DNA of 64,000 nt from Sulfitobacter dubius. GTDB lineage: Bacteria; Pseudomonadota; Alphaproteobacteria; Rhodobacterales; Rhodobacteraceae. Where the stretch lies: positions 1,397,240-1,461,239 of the forward strand of contig NZ_FOPG01000001.1 of NCBI RefSeq assembly GCF_900113435.1, written 5' to 3'. Made by a program: the position numbers and the translations under genes. Every line of letters begins with the position of its first letter. The first letter of the stretch is position 1. The notes below the pieces were generated by a model that saw nothing but the letters and a program-made list of their open reading frames with translations, made no database searches and was not told the origin of the DNA. Positions 25,609-35,507 of the stretch are shown piece after piece.

Positions 25609-27240
25609 TTAGTGTCCGCCCAGAACCCCGGTGCGCACGTCGTAATCCACGGCCAATTCATAATCGGGGTCGTCATCGCTATCGACCATCAAATGCCCCG
25701 CTTTGTTCAGCAGACGGTGGCAGTCGCGGCTCAGGTGGCGCAGCTGCAGACGTTTGCCCGCCGCCTCGTATTTCGCGGCCATCGCCTCGATCGCCTGTAG
25801 CGCGGATTGATCCACCACCCGGCTGTCAGCGAAATCGACGATCACCACCTCGGGGTCGTTCTCCACGTCGAAGAGCTCAACGAAGCCGTCTGAGGAGCCG
25901 AAGAACAGCGGCCCGTGGACTTCATAGACCTTGGCGCCCTTCTCGGTCACCGACTCGCGCGTGGTCGCGTGGATGCGGCGGGCGTTGTTCCACGCATAGG
26001 CCAGCGCCGAGACGATCACGCCCACGACCACCGCCACGGCGAGGTCTTCCATCACGGTGACTACCGTCACCAGGATGATGACGAAAGCGTCCATCAACGG
26101 CACCTTGCGCAGGATGGTGAGCGAGTTCCATGCAAAGGTGCCGATCACCACCATGAACATCACGCCAACGAGGGCGGCAAGCGGGATAAGTTCAATGACC
26201 GAAGAGCCGATGAGGATGAAGAGCAGCAAGAATACCGCCGCCGCGATTCCGGCAACGCGGGTGCGGCCACCGGATTTCACGTTAATCATCGACTGACCGA
26301 TCATCGCACAGCCGCCCATGCCACCGAAAAAACCGGTAACCGTATTGGCCACACCTTGGGCGATACACTCTTGGCTGGCACCGCCGCGCTTGCCGGTAAG
26401 ATCGCCCACAAGGTTCAGTGTCAACAAGCTTTCGATCAGGCCAATGGCGGCGAGGATGACGGCGTAAGGCAGGATGATCTCAAAGGTCTCCCACGTCAGC
26501 GGCACCATGGGGATGTGCAAGCTCGGCAATCCGCCTTGGATCGAAGCCAGATCACCCACCCGCGGCACGTCGAGGCCGAAACCAATCACCAAAGCGGCGA
26601 TGATCCCGATGCCCGCAAGCGGCGCGGGGATCAGTTTGGTTATGCGCGGGGTGATCCAGATGATCGCCATGGTCGCCGCCACCAGAGCCAGCATGAGATA
26701 GAGCGGCTGGCCCGAAAGCCATTCGCCACCGCCCATGCCGTGGCCCGTGTCGACCATGGTGCCGGGCACTTTAAACTGGCTCATCTGGGCCAAGAAAATT
26801 ACAATCGCCAGACCGTTGACGAAGCCCAGCATCACCGGATGCGGCACCAGCCGGATGAACTTGCCCCACTGCATGACCCCTGCGAAGATCTGCAACAGGC
26901 CCATCAGAACGACAGTAGCAAAGAGGTATTCAACCCCGTGCTGTGCGACCAAAGCCACCATGACAACCGCCAGCGCGCCCGTCGCGCCCGAAATCATGCC
27001 GGGCCGCCCGCCGATCAAGGCGGTGATGAGACCGACAAGGAAGGCGGCGTAAAGACCAACCAAAGGATGCACCCCAGCAACGAAAGCAAAGGCCACCGCT
27101 TCGGGCACCAGCGCCAATGCAACCGTCAGCCCCGACAGCAGTTCGATGCGCAACCGCCCGATAGAAAAACCATCGTCCGGCATCCAACGCAGATCGGTCA
27201 CATCAAGGTTCTTGGTAAAATTGTGCAGCGTGGCGCGCAT
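25609..27240 (-). CDS. SulP-family inorganic anion transporter with STAS domain
   Basis: 543-aa secondary anion transporter or channel. ATG 27240 follows an AAAGGACG site; the frame opening at 27312 is not favoured. The N-terminal two thirds have about 10-12 membrane segments, with SulP motifs 'ALVPEAVAFAFVAGVHPLVG' and 'GLINAL'-like 'GLITALIGGRPGMISGATGA'. The C-terminal part is a STAS domain ('VVIVDFADSRVVDQSALQAI'). Family members carry sulfate, bicarbonate (BicA) or other anions, and the substrate cannot be assigned here. Confidence 0.92.
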   Translation of the reverse strand: MRATLHNFTKNLDVTDLRWMPDDGFSIGRLRIELLSGLTVALALVPEAVAFAFVAGVHPLVGLYAAFLVGLITALIGGRPGMISGATGALAVVMVALVAQHGVEYLFATVVLMGLLQIFAGVMQWGKFIRLVPHPVMLGFVNGLAIVIFLAQMSQFKVPGTMVDTGHGMGGGEWLSGQPLYLMLALVAATMAIIWITPRITKLIPAPLAGIGIIAALVIGFGLDVPRVGDLASIQGGLPSLHIPMVPLTWETFEIILPYAVILAAIGLIESLLTLNLVGDLTGKRGGASQECIAQGVANTVTGFFGGMGGCAMIGQSMINVKSGGRTRVAGIAAAVFLLLFILIGSSVIELIPLAALVGVMFMVVIGTFAWNSLTILRKVPLMDAFVIILVTVVTVMEDLAVAVVVGVIVSALAYAWNNARRIHATTRESVTEKGAKVYEVHGPLFFGSSDGFVELFDVENDPEVVIVDFADSRVVDQSALQAIEAMAAKYEAAGKRLQLRHLSRDCHRLLNKAGHLMVDSDDDPDYELAVDYDVRTGVLGGH

Positions 27241-27529
27241 AGGGGCGTCCTTTGACTTTCGGAAAACGGATATAGCGCCCTGACCGCGGATGCGGGGCGC
27301 TTTTGGCTGCACCTAGAGTAGTTTTACCACGATGAAAAGCATCTTGGCGACGATCAAACTAAGGCTGCTGCAATGCAGAAACACATCTATGCAAGGACCA
27401 GCTCTCGATGAGCTCTGGCAATTCCTGACTAAGACGTGTCTTCCACGGTGGCAAAAACACTTGAACCCCACTGAAATCTGTGAGGTTCTTTAAGCTTCAC
27501 TGGCAAACATCCGAGGCACAGGCTCCCCC
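27241..27529. other. Intergenic region between SulP and mtaP, no recognised feature
   Basis: This 289-bp divergent intergenic region must hold promoters for both genes. It is less GC-rich than its flanks. No intact coding sequence, riboswitch or transposon end was recognised; a short open stretch ending near 27493 has no family resemblance. Confidence 0.5.
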
Positions 27530-28402
27530 ATGACAGACACAAAAATCGCCGTGATCGGCGGCTCAGGCATCTATGACATCGACGGTCTGAAGGATGCCGA
27601 TTGGGTCACGGTAGAAACCCCATGGGGGGCGCCGTCGGATCAGGTACTGACCGGGACTCTGGATGGGGTGGCCATGGTCTTTCTGCCGCGCCATGGGCGT
27701 GGGCATGTGCATACGCCAACCTCCGTGCCCTACCGCGCCAATATCGACGCGCTCAAACGGCTGGGCTGTACCGATGTGATCAGCGTGTCAGCCTGCGGAT
27801 CGTTCCGCGAGGAAATGGCACCGGGCGATTTTGTCATCGTCGATCAATTCATCGACCGGACCATGGCCCGCGAGAAGAGCTTTTTCGGCCCCGGATGCGT
27901 CGCGCATGTGAGTGTGGCCCACCCCACCTGCCCGCGCCTGAGCGACGCTTGCGAGACTGCCGCACGGGAGGCGGGCATCAACGTGCACCGTGGCGGCACC
28001 TATCTGGCAATGGAGGGGCCGCAGTTCTCGACATTGGCGGAATCGAAAATGTACCGCGAAAGCTGGGGCGCGGATGTGATCGGCATGACCAATATGCCCG
28101 AGGCGAAATTGGCCCGCGAAGCAGAGCTTTGCTATGCCTCTGTCGCAATGATCACCGACTATGACAGCTGGCATCCGGATCACGGTGAGGTGGATGTAAC
28201 GCAGATCATCGCCACCTTGATAGGCAATGCCGACAAGGGCCGGGCCATGGTCTCGCGACTGCCCGCGCTTTTGGGTGCCGAGCGTGCGCCCTGCCCGCAT
28301 GGCTGTGACCGGGCGCTGGAATTTGCGATCCTGACCCAGCCGGATGCGCGGGATCCGGAATTGCTGGCCAAGCTGGATGCGGTGGCGGGGCGGATGCTTT
28401 GA
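27530..28402 (+). CDS. mtaP: S-methyl-5'-thioadenosine phosphorylase
   Basis: 290-aa purine nucleoside phosphorylase-type enzyme that splits methylthioadenosine into adenine and methylthioribose-1-phosphate. Diagnostic motifs are 'IGGSGIYDIDGL' at the N-terminus, the phosphate-binding 'LPRHGRGH', 'GGTYLAMEGPQFSTLAES' and 'MTNMPEAKLAREAELCYA' in the substrate site. The Met in 'AMEGPQFST' and the length match MTAP. The adenine it releases is the substrate of the apt product encoded just downstream. Confidence 0.95.
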   Translation: MTDTKIAVIGGSGIYDIDGLKDADWVTVETPWGAPSDQVLTGTLDGVAMVFLPRHGRGHVHTPTSVPYRANIDALKRLGCTDVISVSACGSFREEMAPGDFVIVDQFIDRTMAREKSFFGPGCVAHVSVAHPTCPRLSDACETAAREAGINVHRGGTYLAMEGPQFSTLAESKMYRESWGADVIGMTNMPEAKLAREAELCYASVAMITDYDSWHPDHGEVDVTQIIATLIGNADKGRAMVSRLPALLGAERAPCPHGCDRALEFAILTQPDARDPELLAKLDAVAGRML

Positions 28403-28436
28403 CCGCGGGCGGCGGCGTTTGGAGCAGAGTGCGGAC

Positions 28437-28458
28437 GGTATTTAAGAAAGGATGAAGG
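28437..28458 (+). repeat. Dispersed repeat copy (TATTTAAGAAAGGATGAA core)
   Basis: The 18-nt core TATTTAAGAAAGGATGAA occurs here between mtaP and apt, and again in inverted orientation at 62221-62243, with a related copy at 62071-62092. All are intergenic. It may be a short dispersed repeat of this genome. Confidence 0.6.
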
Positions 28459-28569
28459 GAGGGGGTTTGGCGCCCCTTTTCGGATGTTGTGCGGCGGGCG
28501 CAGATGGGGGGTTCGCCCGGGCGGCGCGTTGCGCTAAGACGGGTCCGGTCAAACACGCGGAAGGGCGGC

Positions 28570-29100
28570 ATGAAACAGGTTCAGGACTATATTCGCACGA
28601 TCGTAGATTTCCCCCATGAGGGGATCATGTTTCGTGACGTGACAACGCTTTTTGCCGATCCGCGCGGGTTTCGCATGGCGATCGACCAGATGCTGCACCC
28701 CTATGCGGGGATCAATATCGACAAGGTGGTGGGGCTCGAAGCGCGTGGCTTTATTCTGGGCGGGGCGATTGCGCATCAGTTGAGCGTGGGTTTCGTGCCG
28801 ATCCGCAAGAAGGGCAAGCTGCCCGGCACGGTGATCAGTCAGGAATATAAGCTTGAATATGGCGAGGCCATTGTCGAGTTGCATGACGATGCGATCAAGC
28901 CGGGTGAGAAGGTTTTGGTTGTGGATGATCTCTTGGCCACCGGCGGCACCGCGGAGGCCGGGATCAAACTGATCGAGCGTTTGGGCGGCGAGATCGTTTC
29001 CTGCGCCTTTATCATCGACCTGCCCGAATTGGGCGGGCGCAAGCGGTTGGAAGCGCTTGGCAAAGAGGTCCATGCGCTCTGCGCTTTTGACGGGCTTTAA
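28570..29100 (+). CDS. apt: Adenine phosphoribosyltransferase
   Basis: 176-aa type I phosphoribosyltransferase converting adenine and PRPP to AMP. The PRPP-binding motif is '[16 protein letters not shown]' (about residues 116-131), and '[17 protein letters not shown]' is the Apt adenine-pocket region. ATG 28570 has GGAAGG upstream and gives the usual length; the earlier in-frame start at 28489 would add 27 unusual residues. The gene end overlaps the convergent FAD-oxidase gene by 4 nt. Confidence 0.95.
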   Translation: MKQVQDYIRTIVDFPHEGIMFRDVTTLFADPRGFRMAIDQMLHPYAGINIDKVVGLEARGFILGGAIAHQLSVGFVPIRKKGKLPGTVISQEYKLEYGEAIVELHDDAIKPGEKVLVVDDLLATGGTAEAGIKLIERLGGEIVSCAFIIDLPELGGRKRLEALGKEVHALCAFDGL

Positions 29101-30512
29101 GCCCTTAGGACGGCGCCGGGGTTCATGATGCCTTCGGGGTCCAGCGCCGTTTTGATGGCGTGCATGGCGGTAAGTTTGGCGGGGTCGCCATAGCGTTCGA
29201 GGTCGTCGACCTTGATGCGGCCCACGCCATGTTCCGCGCTGAATGAACCGCCCAATTCATGTACGAGATCGTGGACCAGACGCTTCACGTCGTCGCGCTG
29301 GCCTTCGTAATCGGCGCGGCTTTTGCCCTTTGCGGGGAAGACGTTGTAGTGCAGGTTGCCGTCCCCGACATGGCCAAAACAGTTGATGCGGAAGTCGCCG
29401 AGGGCGTCCAGCGCCTCCGTGGCGCGGGTGATGAATTCGGGAATCGCGCCAAGAGGCACTGAGATGTCGTGGCTGGATACCGACCCGATCAGGCGGTTGG
29501 CCTCGGGAATGGTTTCGCGGATGGTCCAGAAGTCTTGGGCCTGCTGGGCGTTCTGCGCGATGAGACCGTCTGAAACGAGGCCCGCGTCGAGGGCTGCGGC
29601 GAAGAGCGCCTCTAGCGCGGCGCCGGTGTCGATCTCACCGGGGGTGCCGATATCGAGCAAGACGCACCATTCGGGCGTTTCGGCGAAGGGTTGGCGGATG
29701 TTGGGCAAAGTTTCGTTAAGGAAATCGAATCCTCTGCGGTGCATCAATTCGAAAGCGCTGATCATTTCGCCCAAGTGGTCGCGCGCGAGGGAGAGGAGCG
29801 CCAATGCGGCGGCCGGGCTCTCGACCACCATGAACGCGGTGCCACTGCGGACCGGGCGCGCGAAGAGCTTGAGGGCCGCGGCGGTGATCACGCCGAGCGT
29901 GCCTTCGGCGCCGATCAGCAGGTTGCGCAGATCGTAGCCGGTGTTGTTTTTGCGCAGGCGGGTCAGGCCGTGCCAGATTTGGCCGTCGGGCAGGACGGCT
30001 TCGAGGCCGAGGCAGAGGTCGCGGGCATTGCCGTAGCGCAGTACGTCAGTGCCGCCTGCGTTGGTCGAGAGCGTGCCACCGATCCGCGCGGTGCCCTCGG
30101 CGGCGAGGGACAGGGGGTAGAGGCGGTTTACCTCTTCGGCGGCGGCTTGGACATCGGCGAGGATCGTGCCCGCTTCGGCGACGAGTACGTTCTCTTCGGG
30201 CAGCACGGCGCGGATGCGGTTCATGCGCTCAAGGGAGAGGATCAGCGGTGCCGGGCCATCGCTACTGATCTGCCCGCCAACAAGCCCGGTGCCGCCGCCA
30301 TAAGGCACGACCGGCACGCGGGCGGCATGGGCGGCGCGGATCAGGGTGGCGACCTCTTCCGTATTGCGCGGCAAGGCCAAGACGCCACCCTGCCCTGCAT
30401 AACGGCCGCGGGGTTCTTCAAGGTAGCGCTGCGCGGGTTCGCGCAGCACGTCGTCGGGCAGTCGCGCGCGCAGGGTGTCGGTGAAGGCGGTGTCGGCTGG
30501 GTTCAGTGTCAT
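29097..30512 (-). CDS. FAD-linked 2-hydroxyacid dehydrogenase/oxidase (D-lactate/D-2-hydroxyglutarate type)
   Basis: 471-aa flavoprotein of the vanillyl-alcohol-oxidase fold. The FAD-binding N-terminal half shows '[16 protein letters not shown]' and '[20 protein letters not shown]'. The C-terminal FAD-oxidase domain has the metal/substrate motif '[15 protein letters not shown]' and the closing '[12 protein letters not shown]'. This architecture is shared by D-lactate dehydrogenase (cytochrome), GlcD-like and D-2-hydroxyglutarate dehydrogenases; the exact substrate is unresolved. An AAAGGG ribosome site precedes the ATG at 30512. Confidence 0.9.
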   Translation of the reverse strand: MTLNPADTAFTDTLRARLPDDVLREPAQRYLEEPRGRYAGQGGVLALPRNTEEVATLIRAAHAARVPVVPYGGGTGLVGGQISSDGPAPLILSLERMNRIRAVLPEENVLVAEAGTILADVQAAAEEVNRLYPLSLAAEGTARIGGTLSTNAGGTDVLRYGNARDLCLGLEAVLPDGQIWHGLTRLRKNNTGYDLRNLLIGAEGTLGVITAAALKLFARPVRSGTAFMVVESPAAALALLSLARDHLGEMISAFELMHRRGFDFLNETLPNIRQPFAETPEWCVLLDIGTPGEIDTGAALEALFAAALDAGLVSDGLIAQNAQQAQDFWTIRETIPEANRLIGSVSSHDISVPLGAIPEFITRATEALDALGDFRINCFGHVGDGNLHYNVFPAKGKSRADYEGQRDDVKRLVHDLVHELGGSFSAEHGVGRIKVDDLERYGDPAKLTAMHAIKTALDPEGIMNPGAVLRA

Positions 30513-30647
30513 GGCCCTTTGATCCTGCGCGGGGCGCGCGGATGCAAGAGCAAAGCGCCGGAACGGCTGGGAGAATGCGGGGCGTGAGGCGGGGCAATAA
30601 TGCCCCGGCGATGCTTGTATCAGCAGCGAAGCGCTCCGCGCTGAGGC

Positions 30648-31232
30648 TTAGCCTACGTCCGTGCGCCCGCGCCGATCCTTGCGCAGGGAGGCGTAGAGCA
30701 CATGGGTTCGCCAGCGGCCATCGATTTGCAAATAGCTCTGCGCGACGCCTTCGTATTTAAAGCCCGCCTTTTCTAGCAGGCCGCGGGAGGCTTGGTTTTC
30801 CGGCAGGCAGGCGGCTTCGATGCGCGACAGGTCAAACCGCGTGAAGGCCTGATGCACCGTCGCTTCGATCGCCTCGCGCATGTAGCCTTGGCGCGCAAAG
30901 GGCTCGCCCGTCCAATAGCCTAACGTGCCGGATTGCGCGGGGCCACGGCGGATATTGTCGAGGGTGATCGCACCGACGAGGTTTTGATCGCTGCGGCGGA
31001 TCAAGAAGAGCGGCATGGCGTTGCCCGAAGACACCGAGCGCTGCGCCCAGTAGACGCGGTTGGTGAAAGCCTTGCGGGTGAGGTGATCCTCGGCCCATGT
31101 CGGCTCCCACGGGCGCAGGTAGTCGTTGCTGGCGCGGCGCAGGGCGGACCAGGCGCGGAAATCGGCATGGATCGGCGGACGCAGGGTCAGCCGTTCCGTT
31201 TCGATACGCAGTTTGCGTCGCCCCAGCAGCAT
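30648..31232 (-). CDS. RimJ/RimL-type GNAT N-acetyltransferase
   Basis: 194-aa acetyltransferase with the RimJ-like opening 'IETERLTLRPPIHADFRAW' (about residues 10-28) and 'LGYWTGEPFARQGYMREAI', the acetyl-CoA-binding region. Likely modifies a protein N-terminus (ribosomal S5/S18-type) or a small amine. It is the last gene of the minus-strand thrC/peptidase operon, its ATG overlapping the peptidase stop by 1 nt. Confidence 0.88.
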   Translation of the reverse strand: MLLGRRKLRIETERLTLRPPIHADFRAWSALRRASNDYLRPWEPTWAEDHLTRKAFTNRVYWAQRSVSSGNAMPLFLIRRSDQNLVGAITLDNIRRGPAQSGTLGYWTGEPFARQGYMREAIEATVHQAFTRFDLSRIEAACLPENQASRGLLEKAGFKYEGVAQSYLQIDGRWRTHVLYASLRKDRRGRTDVG

Positions 31233-32494
31233 CAGGCGGCGCGTCTGTTGTGAAGCTCGTCGAGCGTTGGTGCGCTGTCGACCGGGCCGTAGAGGGCCAA
31301 TGCCGCCGGCGCTTGGGTCGCCATGCGCTCGGCGAAATCGCGCACATCGCCTGTGGTGACGGCGTCGATCTGGGCCACGGTCTCTTCGAGGGGCGGAACG
31401 CGGTCCCAGATTTGGATCAGACGGGCCAGACGTTCGGCGCGGTTGGAGGGGCTTTCCAGCCCCATAAGCAGCCCGGCCTTCATCTGCGCGCGGGCGCGGG
31501 CGACTTCGGCGGGGGACATGTCAGAGGCCGCGCGCTTCATCTCGTCAATGGTGATGTTTGCCAGTTCGGGCAATTGCTCGGCACTAGTGCCGGCGTAAAT
31601 CGTGGTCATCCCGGTATCGGCATAGGCGCCTGCTTGGGCAAAGATCGTGTAGCAGAGGCCGCGGTTTTCGCGGATCTCTTGAAACAGGCGCGAAGACATG
31701 CCGCCGCCCATGGCAGAGGCGTAGATTTGGGCGATGTAGATGTCATCCGAGCGGTAGCCGGGGCTTTCAAAGCCAAGGGCGAAATGGGCCTGTTCAAGCT
31801 GTTTGACCTGTCGGAACTCGCCGCCGCCGAAACGGGCGCTGTCGATCTGGTAGAGCTTTTTCGAGGGCATGTCGCCAAAGAGGCTTTCGGCCAGTTTTAC
31901 GATCTTGTCGTGGTCCACGGCACCGGCAGCCGAGAGGATCATTTGCTCGGGGCCGTAGTGGTCCGCGATGAAGCGTTGCAGATCGTCGCGCGAGAAGGCC
32001 GAGACACGTTCGGACGGACCGAGGATGGTGCGCCCGATGGGTTGATCTGGATAGGCCTGCTCTTGCAGCCAGTCGAAAATCACATCGTCGGGCGTGTCGA
32101 GCGCTTGGCCGATCTCTTGCAGGATCACGCCGCGTTCGACCTCAACTTCGGAGGGGTCCAGCACCGGGTTGCGCAGGATGTCGGCGATCACGTCAAGGCC
32201 AAGCGCCACGTCGTTTTCCAGCACGCGGGCGTAATAGGCGGTGACTTCGCGTGACGTATAGGCGTTGATATAGCCGCCGACGTCTTCGATCGCTTCGGCG
32301 ATTTGCAGCGATGAGCGGGTCGCGGTGCCTTTGAACGCCATATGTTCGAGGAAATGCGCGATGCCGTTTTGTTGGGGCGTTTCGTGCCGTGCGCCTGCGT
32401 TGACCCAGACGCCGATGGCGGAGGAGGCGAGCCCCTCCATATGTTCGGTGACGATGCGAAAGCCGTTGGGCAATGTGGTCTGTTGAAGGCTCAC
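31232..32494 (-). CDS. M16-family zinc metallopeptidase (processing-peptidase-like)
   Basis: 420-aa insulinase/pitrilysin-family protease. The inverted zinc motif H-x-x-E-H is 'HFLEH' (about residues 47-51, in GIAHFLEHMAFKG), with a downstream Glu in 'VERGVILQEIGQ'. Length and sequence resemble the bacterial relatives of mitochondrial processing peptidase beta. Start is GTG at 32494, overlapping the thrC stop as GTGA. No signal peptide, so cytoplasmic. It is commonly found after thrC in Rhodobacterales. Confidence 0.92.
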   Translation of the reverse strand: MSLQQTTLPNGFRIVTEHMEGLASSAIGVWVNAGARHETPQQNGIAHFLEHMAFKGTATRSSLQIAEAIEDVGGYINAYTSREVTAYYARVLENDVALGLDVIADILRNPVLDPSEVEVERGVILQEIGQALDTPDDVIFDWLQEQAYPDQPIGRTILGPSERVSAFSRDDLQRFIADHYGPEQMILSAAGAVDHDKIVKLAESLFGDMPSKKLYQIDSARFGGGEFRQVKQLEQAHFALGFESPGYRSDDIYIAQIYASAMGGGMSSRLFQEIRENRGLCYTIFAQAGAYADTGMTTIYAGTSAEQLPELANITIDEMKRAASDMSPAEVARARAQMKAGLLMGLESPSNRAERLARLIQIWDRVPPLEETVAQIDAVTTGDVRDFAERMATQAPAALALYGPVDSAPTLDELHNRRAA

Positions 32495-33879
32495 GCGGGG
32501 AGGTTTCCTTTGATATGCGCTTTCAGCGCGTCGAGGTCATTGGGCAGCCGGGTGAAACGTTCTTCCCGGTCGAAAAGGTCCGCCATGCGGGGCGGCAGCG
32601 GGGGGCGAATGCCGGTGGCGGCTTCGACCGCGTCGGGAAATTTGGCCGGATGGGCGGTGGCCAGCGTGACCATCGGGGTGGCCGGATCGCGCAGCTCATC
32701 CGCGACTTTCACGCCGACGGCAGAATGTGGGCAGAGCAGCTCACCCGTGGTGGTGCGGCGGTCGGTAATGGTGGCACTGGTTTCCTCTTCTGAGGCGCGG
32801 CCCGAGCGGTAGATGTCTTGCAGCGCCTGCATGGCGCCTTGGGAGACATCGAAACCGCCCTGCCCCAATTCATCCATCAGTTGGGCTACTGCCCCGGCGT
32901 CGCGGTCGTATGCGTCGAAGAGGGCGCGCTCGAAATTGGACGAGACTTGGATGTCCATCGAGGGGCTGATCGAGGGGGTCACGCCGCCTTTGTGGTAGCC
33001 TTGGCCTGAGAGGCAGCGGTGCAAGATGTCGTTCTGGTTGGTGGCGACCACCAGATCGGCGATGGGCAGCCCCATGCGTTTGGCGATGTAGCCCGCGAAG
33101 ATGTCACCGAAGTTGCCGGTGGGCACGGTGAAGCTGATCTCACGCAGGGGCGCGCCGAGGCTAGTGGCGGCGGTGAAGTAATAGACCACCTGCGCCAGCA
33201 CCCGGCCCCAGTTGATCGAGTTCACACCCGCCAGCCGCACGGAATCGCGGAAGTCAAAATCGTTGAACATGTCCTTGAGGCGCGCTTGGCAATCGTCAAA
33301 ATCGCCGTCGATGGCCAGCGCGTGCACGTTGGTTTCCGCAGGCGTGGTCATCTGGCGGCGCTGCACGTCAGAAACCCGACCATGCGGGTAGAGGATGAAG
33401 ACGTCGACGTTATCCAAGCCTTTGAAGGCTTCGATCGCGGCGGAGCCGGTGTCACCCGAGGTGGCGCCGACGATGGTGACGCGTTCGCCCTTGCGGCCCA
33501 GTGCGGCTTGGAACATCTGGCCGATGAGTTGCATGGCGAAGTCTTTGAACGCCAGCGTGGGGCCGTGGAACAGTTCCAGCAGGAAGTGGTTCGGCGCAAG
33601 CTGCACCATCGGCGCGCGGGCGGTGTGGCCGAAGCCTTCGTAGGCGCGGGCGATAATGGTGCGGAATTCGTCGTCAGTGAAAGTGTCACCGATGAATGGG
33701 CGCATGACGGTAAAGGCGACCTCTTCGTAGCTTTGGCCCTGCATGGCGGTGATCTGGTCCGCGCTGAGTGTCGGGATCGTTTCTGGCACATAGAGGCCGC
33801 CGTCACGGGCAAGGCCGGTCAGCATCGCCTCTTCGAAGGACAGAAAGGGGGCGGAGCCACGGGTAGAGATATAGCGCAT
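32491..33879 (-). CDS. thrC: Threonine synthase
   Basis: 462-aa PLP enzyme that converts O-phosphohomoserine to threonine. The PLP lysine is in 'LAFKDFAMQLIGQ' (about residues 110-122), and the cofactor phosphate loop is at 'GATSGDTGSAAIEAFKG'. N-terminus 'MRYISTRGSAPFLSFEEAML' is typical of the long ThrC class. Four nt separate it from the Surf1 gene upstream, and the M16 peptidase gene overlaps downstream, so it is read through from the oxidase cluster. Confidence 0.96.
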   Translation of the reverse strand: MRYISTRGSAPFLSFEEAMLTGLARDGGLYVPETIPTLSADQITAMQGQSYEEVAFTVMRPFIGDTFTDDEFRTIIARAYEGFGHTARAPMVQLAPNHFLLELFHGPTLAFKDFAMQLIGQMFQAALGRKGERVTIVGATSGDTGSAAIEAFKGLDNVDVFILYPHGRVSDVQRRQMTTPAETNVHALAIDGDFDDCQARLKDMFNDFDFRDSVRLAGVNSINWGRVLAQVVYYFTAATSLGAPLREISFTVPTGNFGDIFAGYIAKRMGLPIADLVVATNQNDILHRCLSGQGYHKGGVTPSISPSMDIQVSSNFERALFDAYDRDAGAVAQLMDELGQGGFDVSQGAMQALQDIYRSGRASEEETSATITDRRTTTGELLCPHSAVGVKVADELRDPATPMVTLATAHPAKFPDAVEAATGIRPPLPPRMADLFDREERFTRLPNDLDALKAHIKGNLPA

Positions 33880-33883
33880 AGGG

Positions 33884-34570
33884 TCAGTCGACTTTCGGCG
33901 TTGCAGGGGCGCGGCGGCGGCGCAGGAAAAGAACGGTCATCGCCAGCCAGATGGCGGCGAGGGAAAACCAGGTGATCGCATATTGCAAGTGATCGTTGGG
34001 GATGCGGGCGGTATCGACGGGCAGCGGGGCGATCTTGGGGTCACCTCCCTCGGTCTCACGGGCGACGACGAGGAGTGGTTCCGTGCCAAGCGTTTCGGCC
34101 ATCAAAGGCACGTCGCGGGCGAACCAAATATTGCGGGCGGTATCAACCTCGGGCGTGAAACTGTCGACCTCTTGGGGCCATTGCAGATTGCCGATGATGC
34201 GGGCGGGGCCAGCAGGTTTTACCGCGTCTTTATTCTCGGTCGCGGTGAAACCCAGATCGACGAGGATGCGGCGACCAGCGTCCAGCGTCAGCGGCGCGAT
34301 GATACGATAGCCCGCGCCCTTTTGCTTTTGGCTGACGAGTACATGTAGCGCGTCCGCACCGATCTCTCCCTCCACCATCACGGGCAGGTAGGCGTCGGCC
34401 TCAGGGTCAGGTTGGGCGGGCAACTCAGCAGGCGCGGCAGTGATGCGGGCGTCGATGTCGGCGACAATTGCTTCTTTCCATGCCAGCCGCTGCACCTGCC
34501 ATACCCCAAGCGCCACGAGGATGGCCGCCCCGCCAAGACCGACGATGATGAAGAACAGGCTGCGCCGCAT
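33884..34570 (-). CDS. SURF1 family cytochrome oxidase assembly protein
   Basis: 228-aa protein with two membrane helices, one at each end (starting at residues about 6 and 200), and a periplasmic beta-rich domain between them. 'GVWQVQRLAWKEAIVADIDAR' near the N-terminus is the SURF1 signature, and the second helix ends in the basic 'LRRRRAPA'. SURF1 delivers haem a to subunit I of aa3 oxidase. It follows ctaE, separated by a palindrome. Confidence 0.92.
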   Translation of the reverse strand: MRRSLFFIIVGLGGAAILVALGVWQVQRLAWKEAIVADIDARITAAPAELPAQPDPEADAYLPVMVEGEIGADALHVLVSQKQKGAGYRIIAPLTLDAGRRILVDLGFTATENKDAVKPAGPARIIGNLQWPQEVDSFTPEVDTARNIWFARDVPLMAETLGTEPLLVVARETEGGDPKIAPLPVDTARIPNDHLQYAITWFSLAAIWLAMTVLFLRRRRAPATPKVD

Positions 34571-34593
34571 ACGAATCTCTCAGGCTGAAACGA

Positions 34594-34623
34594 CAAACGC
34601 GCGAAGAAGGCTTCGCGCGTTTG
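34594..34623. terminator. Long perfect hairpin between ctaE and surf1
   Basis: A 13-bp perfect inverted repeat, CAAACGCGCGAAG with loop AAGG and CTTCGCGCGTTTG. It lies 43 nt past the ctaE stop on the minus strand, just before the surf1 start. The U-tract is short (TTTGTCGTTT), so it may be a partial terminator or an mRNA-end stabilizer. Confidence 0.65.
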
Positions 34624-34665
34624 GGTTTTACGGGTGTGGGGCGCGGATGCAACCCCGCCCTATGT

Positions 34666-35472
34666 TCAGGGCTGGCCCCACATGTAGACGGCGAAGAAGA
34701 GGAACAGCCAGACCACATCGACGAAGTGCCAGTACCAAGCCGCTGCTTCAAAGCCAACGTGGCGCTCGGGGGTGAAGTGGCCCCGCATCGCACGCAGCAG
34801 GCAAACGAAGAGGAAGATCGTACCGATCACAACGTGGAAGCCGTGAAAGCCTGTCGCCATGAAGAAGCTGGAGAAATACATGTCGCCGCCGAAGGTCCAA
34901 TCGTCATGGACCAGCAGCTCGTAGTATTCGTAAGCCTGAAGCGCGGTGAAGAGAACACCAAGGATCACCGCAATGGTCAGGCCCGAAATCAGGTCTTTGC
35001 GGTTATTCTCATGGGCCAGTGCATGGTGTGCCCAAGTCACGGCACAGCCCGAGAGCAGCAAGACCAGCGTGTTGATCAGCGGCAAGTGGAAGGCGTCTAC
35101 TGCGTGAATCTCAGGTTGCACGTATTCAGTGCCCGCATATTCATACATCGGGTACAGGGCTTGCTTGAAGAAAGACCAGAACCAAGCGACGAAGAACATC
35201 ACTTCGGACATGATGAAGAGGATAAAGCCATAGCGCAGGCCGATCCGCACAACGCCGGTGTGATCCCCGACTTCGCTTTCGGTTACGACTTCGGCCCACC
35301 ATGCGAACATGACATAGAGCGTGGCGACCAGACCGCCGAGGAAGACAAAAGGCGTTACACCGTGCATCCAGAGCACGGCACCGGCCAGCATGACAAACCC
35401 ACCAAGCGAGCCGAGCAGTGGCCAAGAAGAGGGGGGTAGAATGTGATAGTCGTGGTTCTTTGCATGGGCCAT
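34666..35472 (-). CDS. ctaE: Cytochrome c oxidase subunit III
   Basis: 268-aa core membrane subunit of aa3-type oxidase with seven membrane helices. '[17 protein letters not shown]' at the N-terminus and '[20 protein letters not shown]', followed by '[17 protein letters not shown]' at the C-terminus, are hallmark subunit III sequences. It is part of the ctaC-ctaB-ctaG-ctaE cluster; the catalytic subunit I gene is not in this window, as is usual in Rhodobacter relatives. Confidence 0.96.
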   Translation of the reverse strand: MAHAKNHDYHILPPSSWPLLGSLGGFVMLAGAVLWMHGVTPFVFLGGLVATLYVMFAWWAEVVTESEVGDHTGVVRIGLRYGFILFIMSEVMFFVAWFWSFFKQALYPMYEYAGTEYVQPEIHAVDAFHLPLINTLVLLLSGCAVTWAHHALAHENNRKDLISGLTIAVILGVLFTALQAYEYYELLVHDDWTFGGDMYFSSFFMATGFHGFHVVIGTIFLFVCLLRAMRGHFTPERHVGFEAAAWYWHFVDVVWLFLFFAVYMWGQP

Positions 35473-35507
35473 GGTTTCGGGTCCCTCACCTTTGTTTAAT
35501 CAGGTCG

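Noticed and set aside
25915..27255. 446-codon plus-strand open frame opposite the SulP transporter
   Set aside because: His/Asp/Arg-rich composition typical of an antisense frame of a membrane protein gene; no ribosome site or domain.
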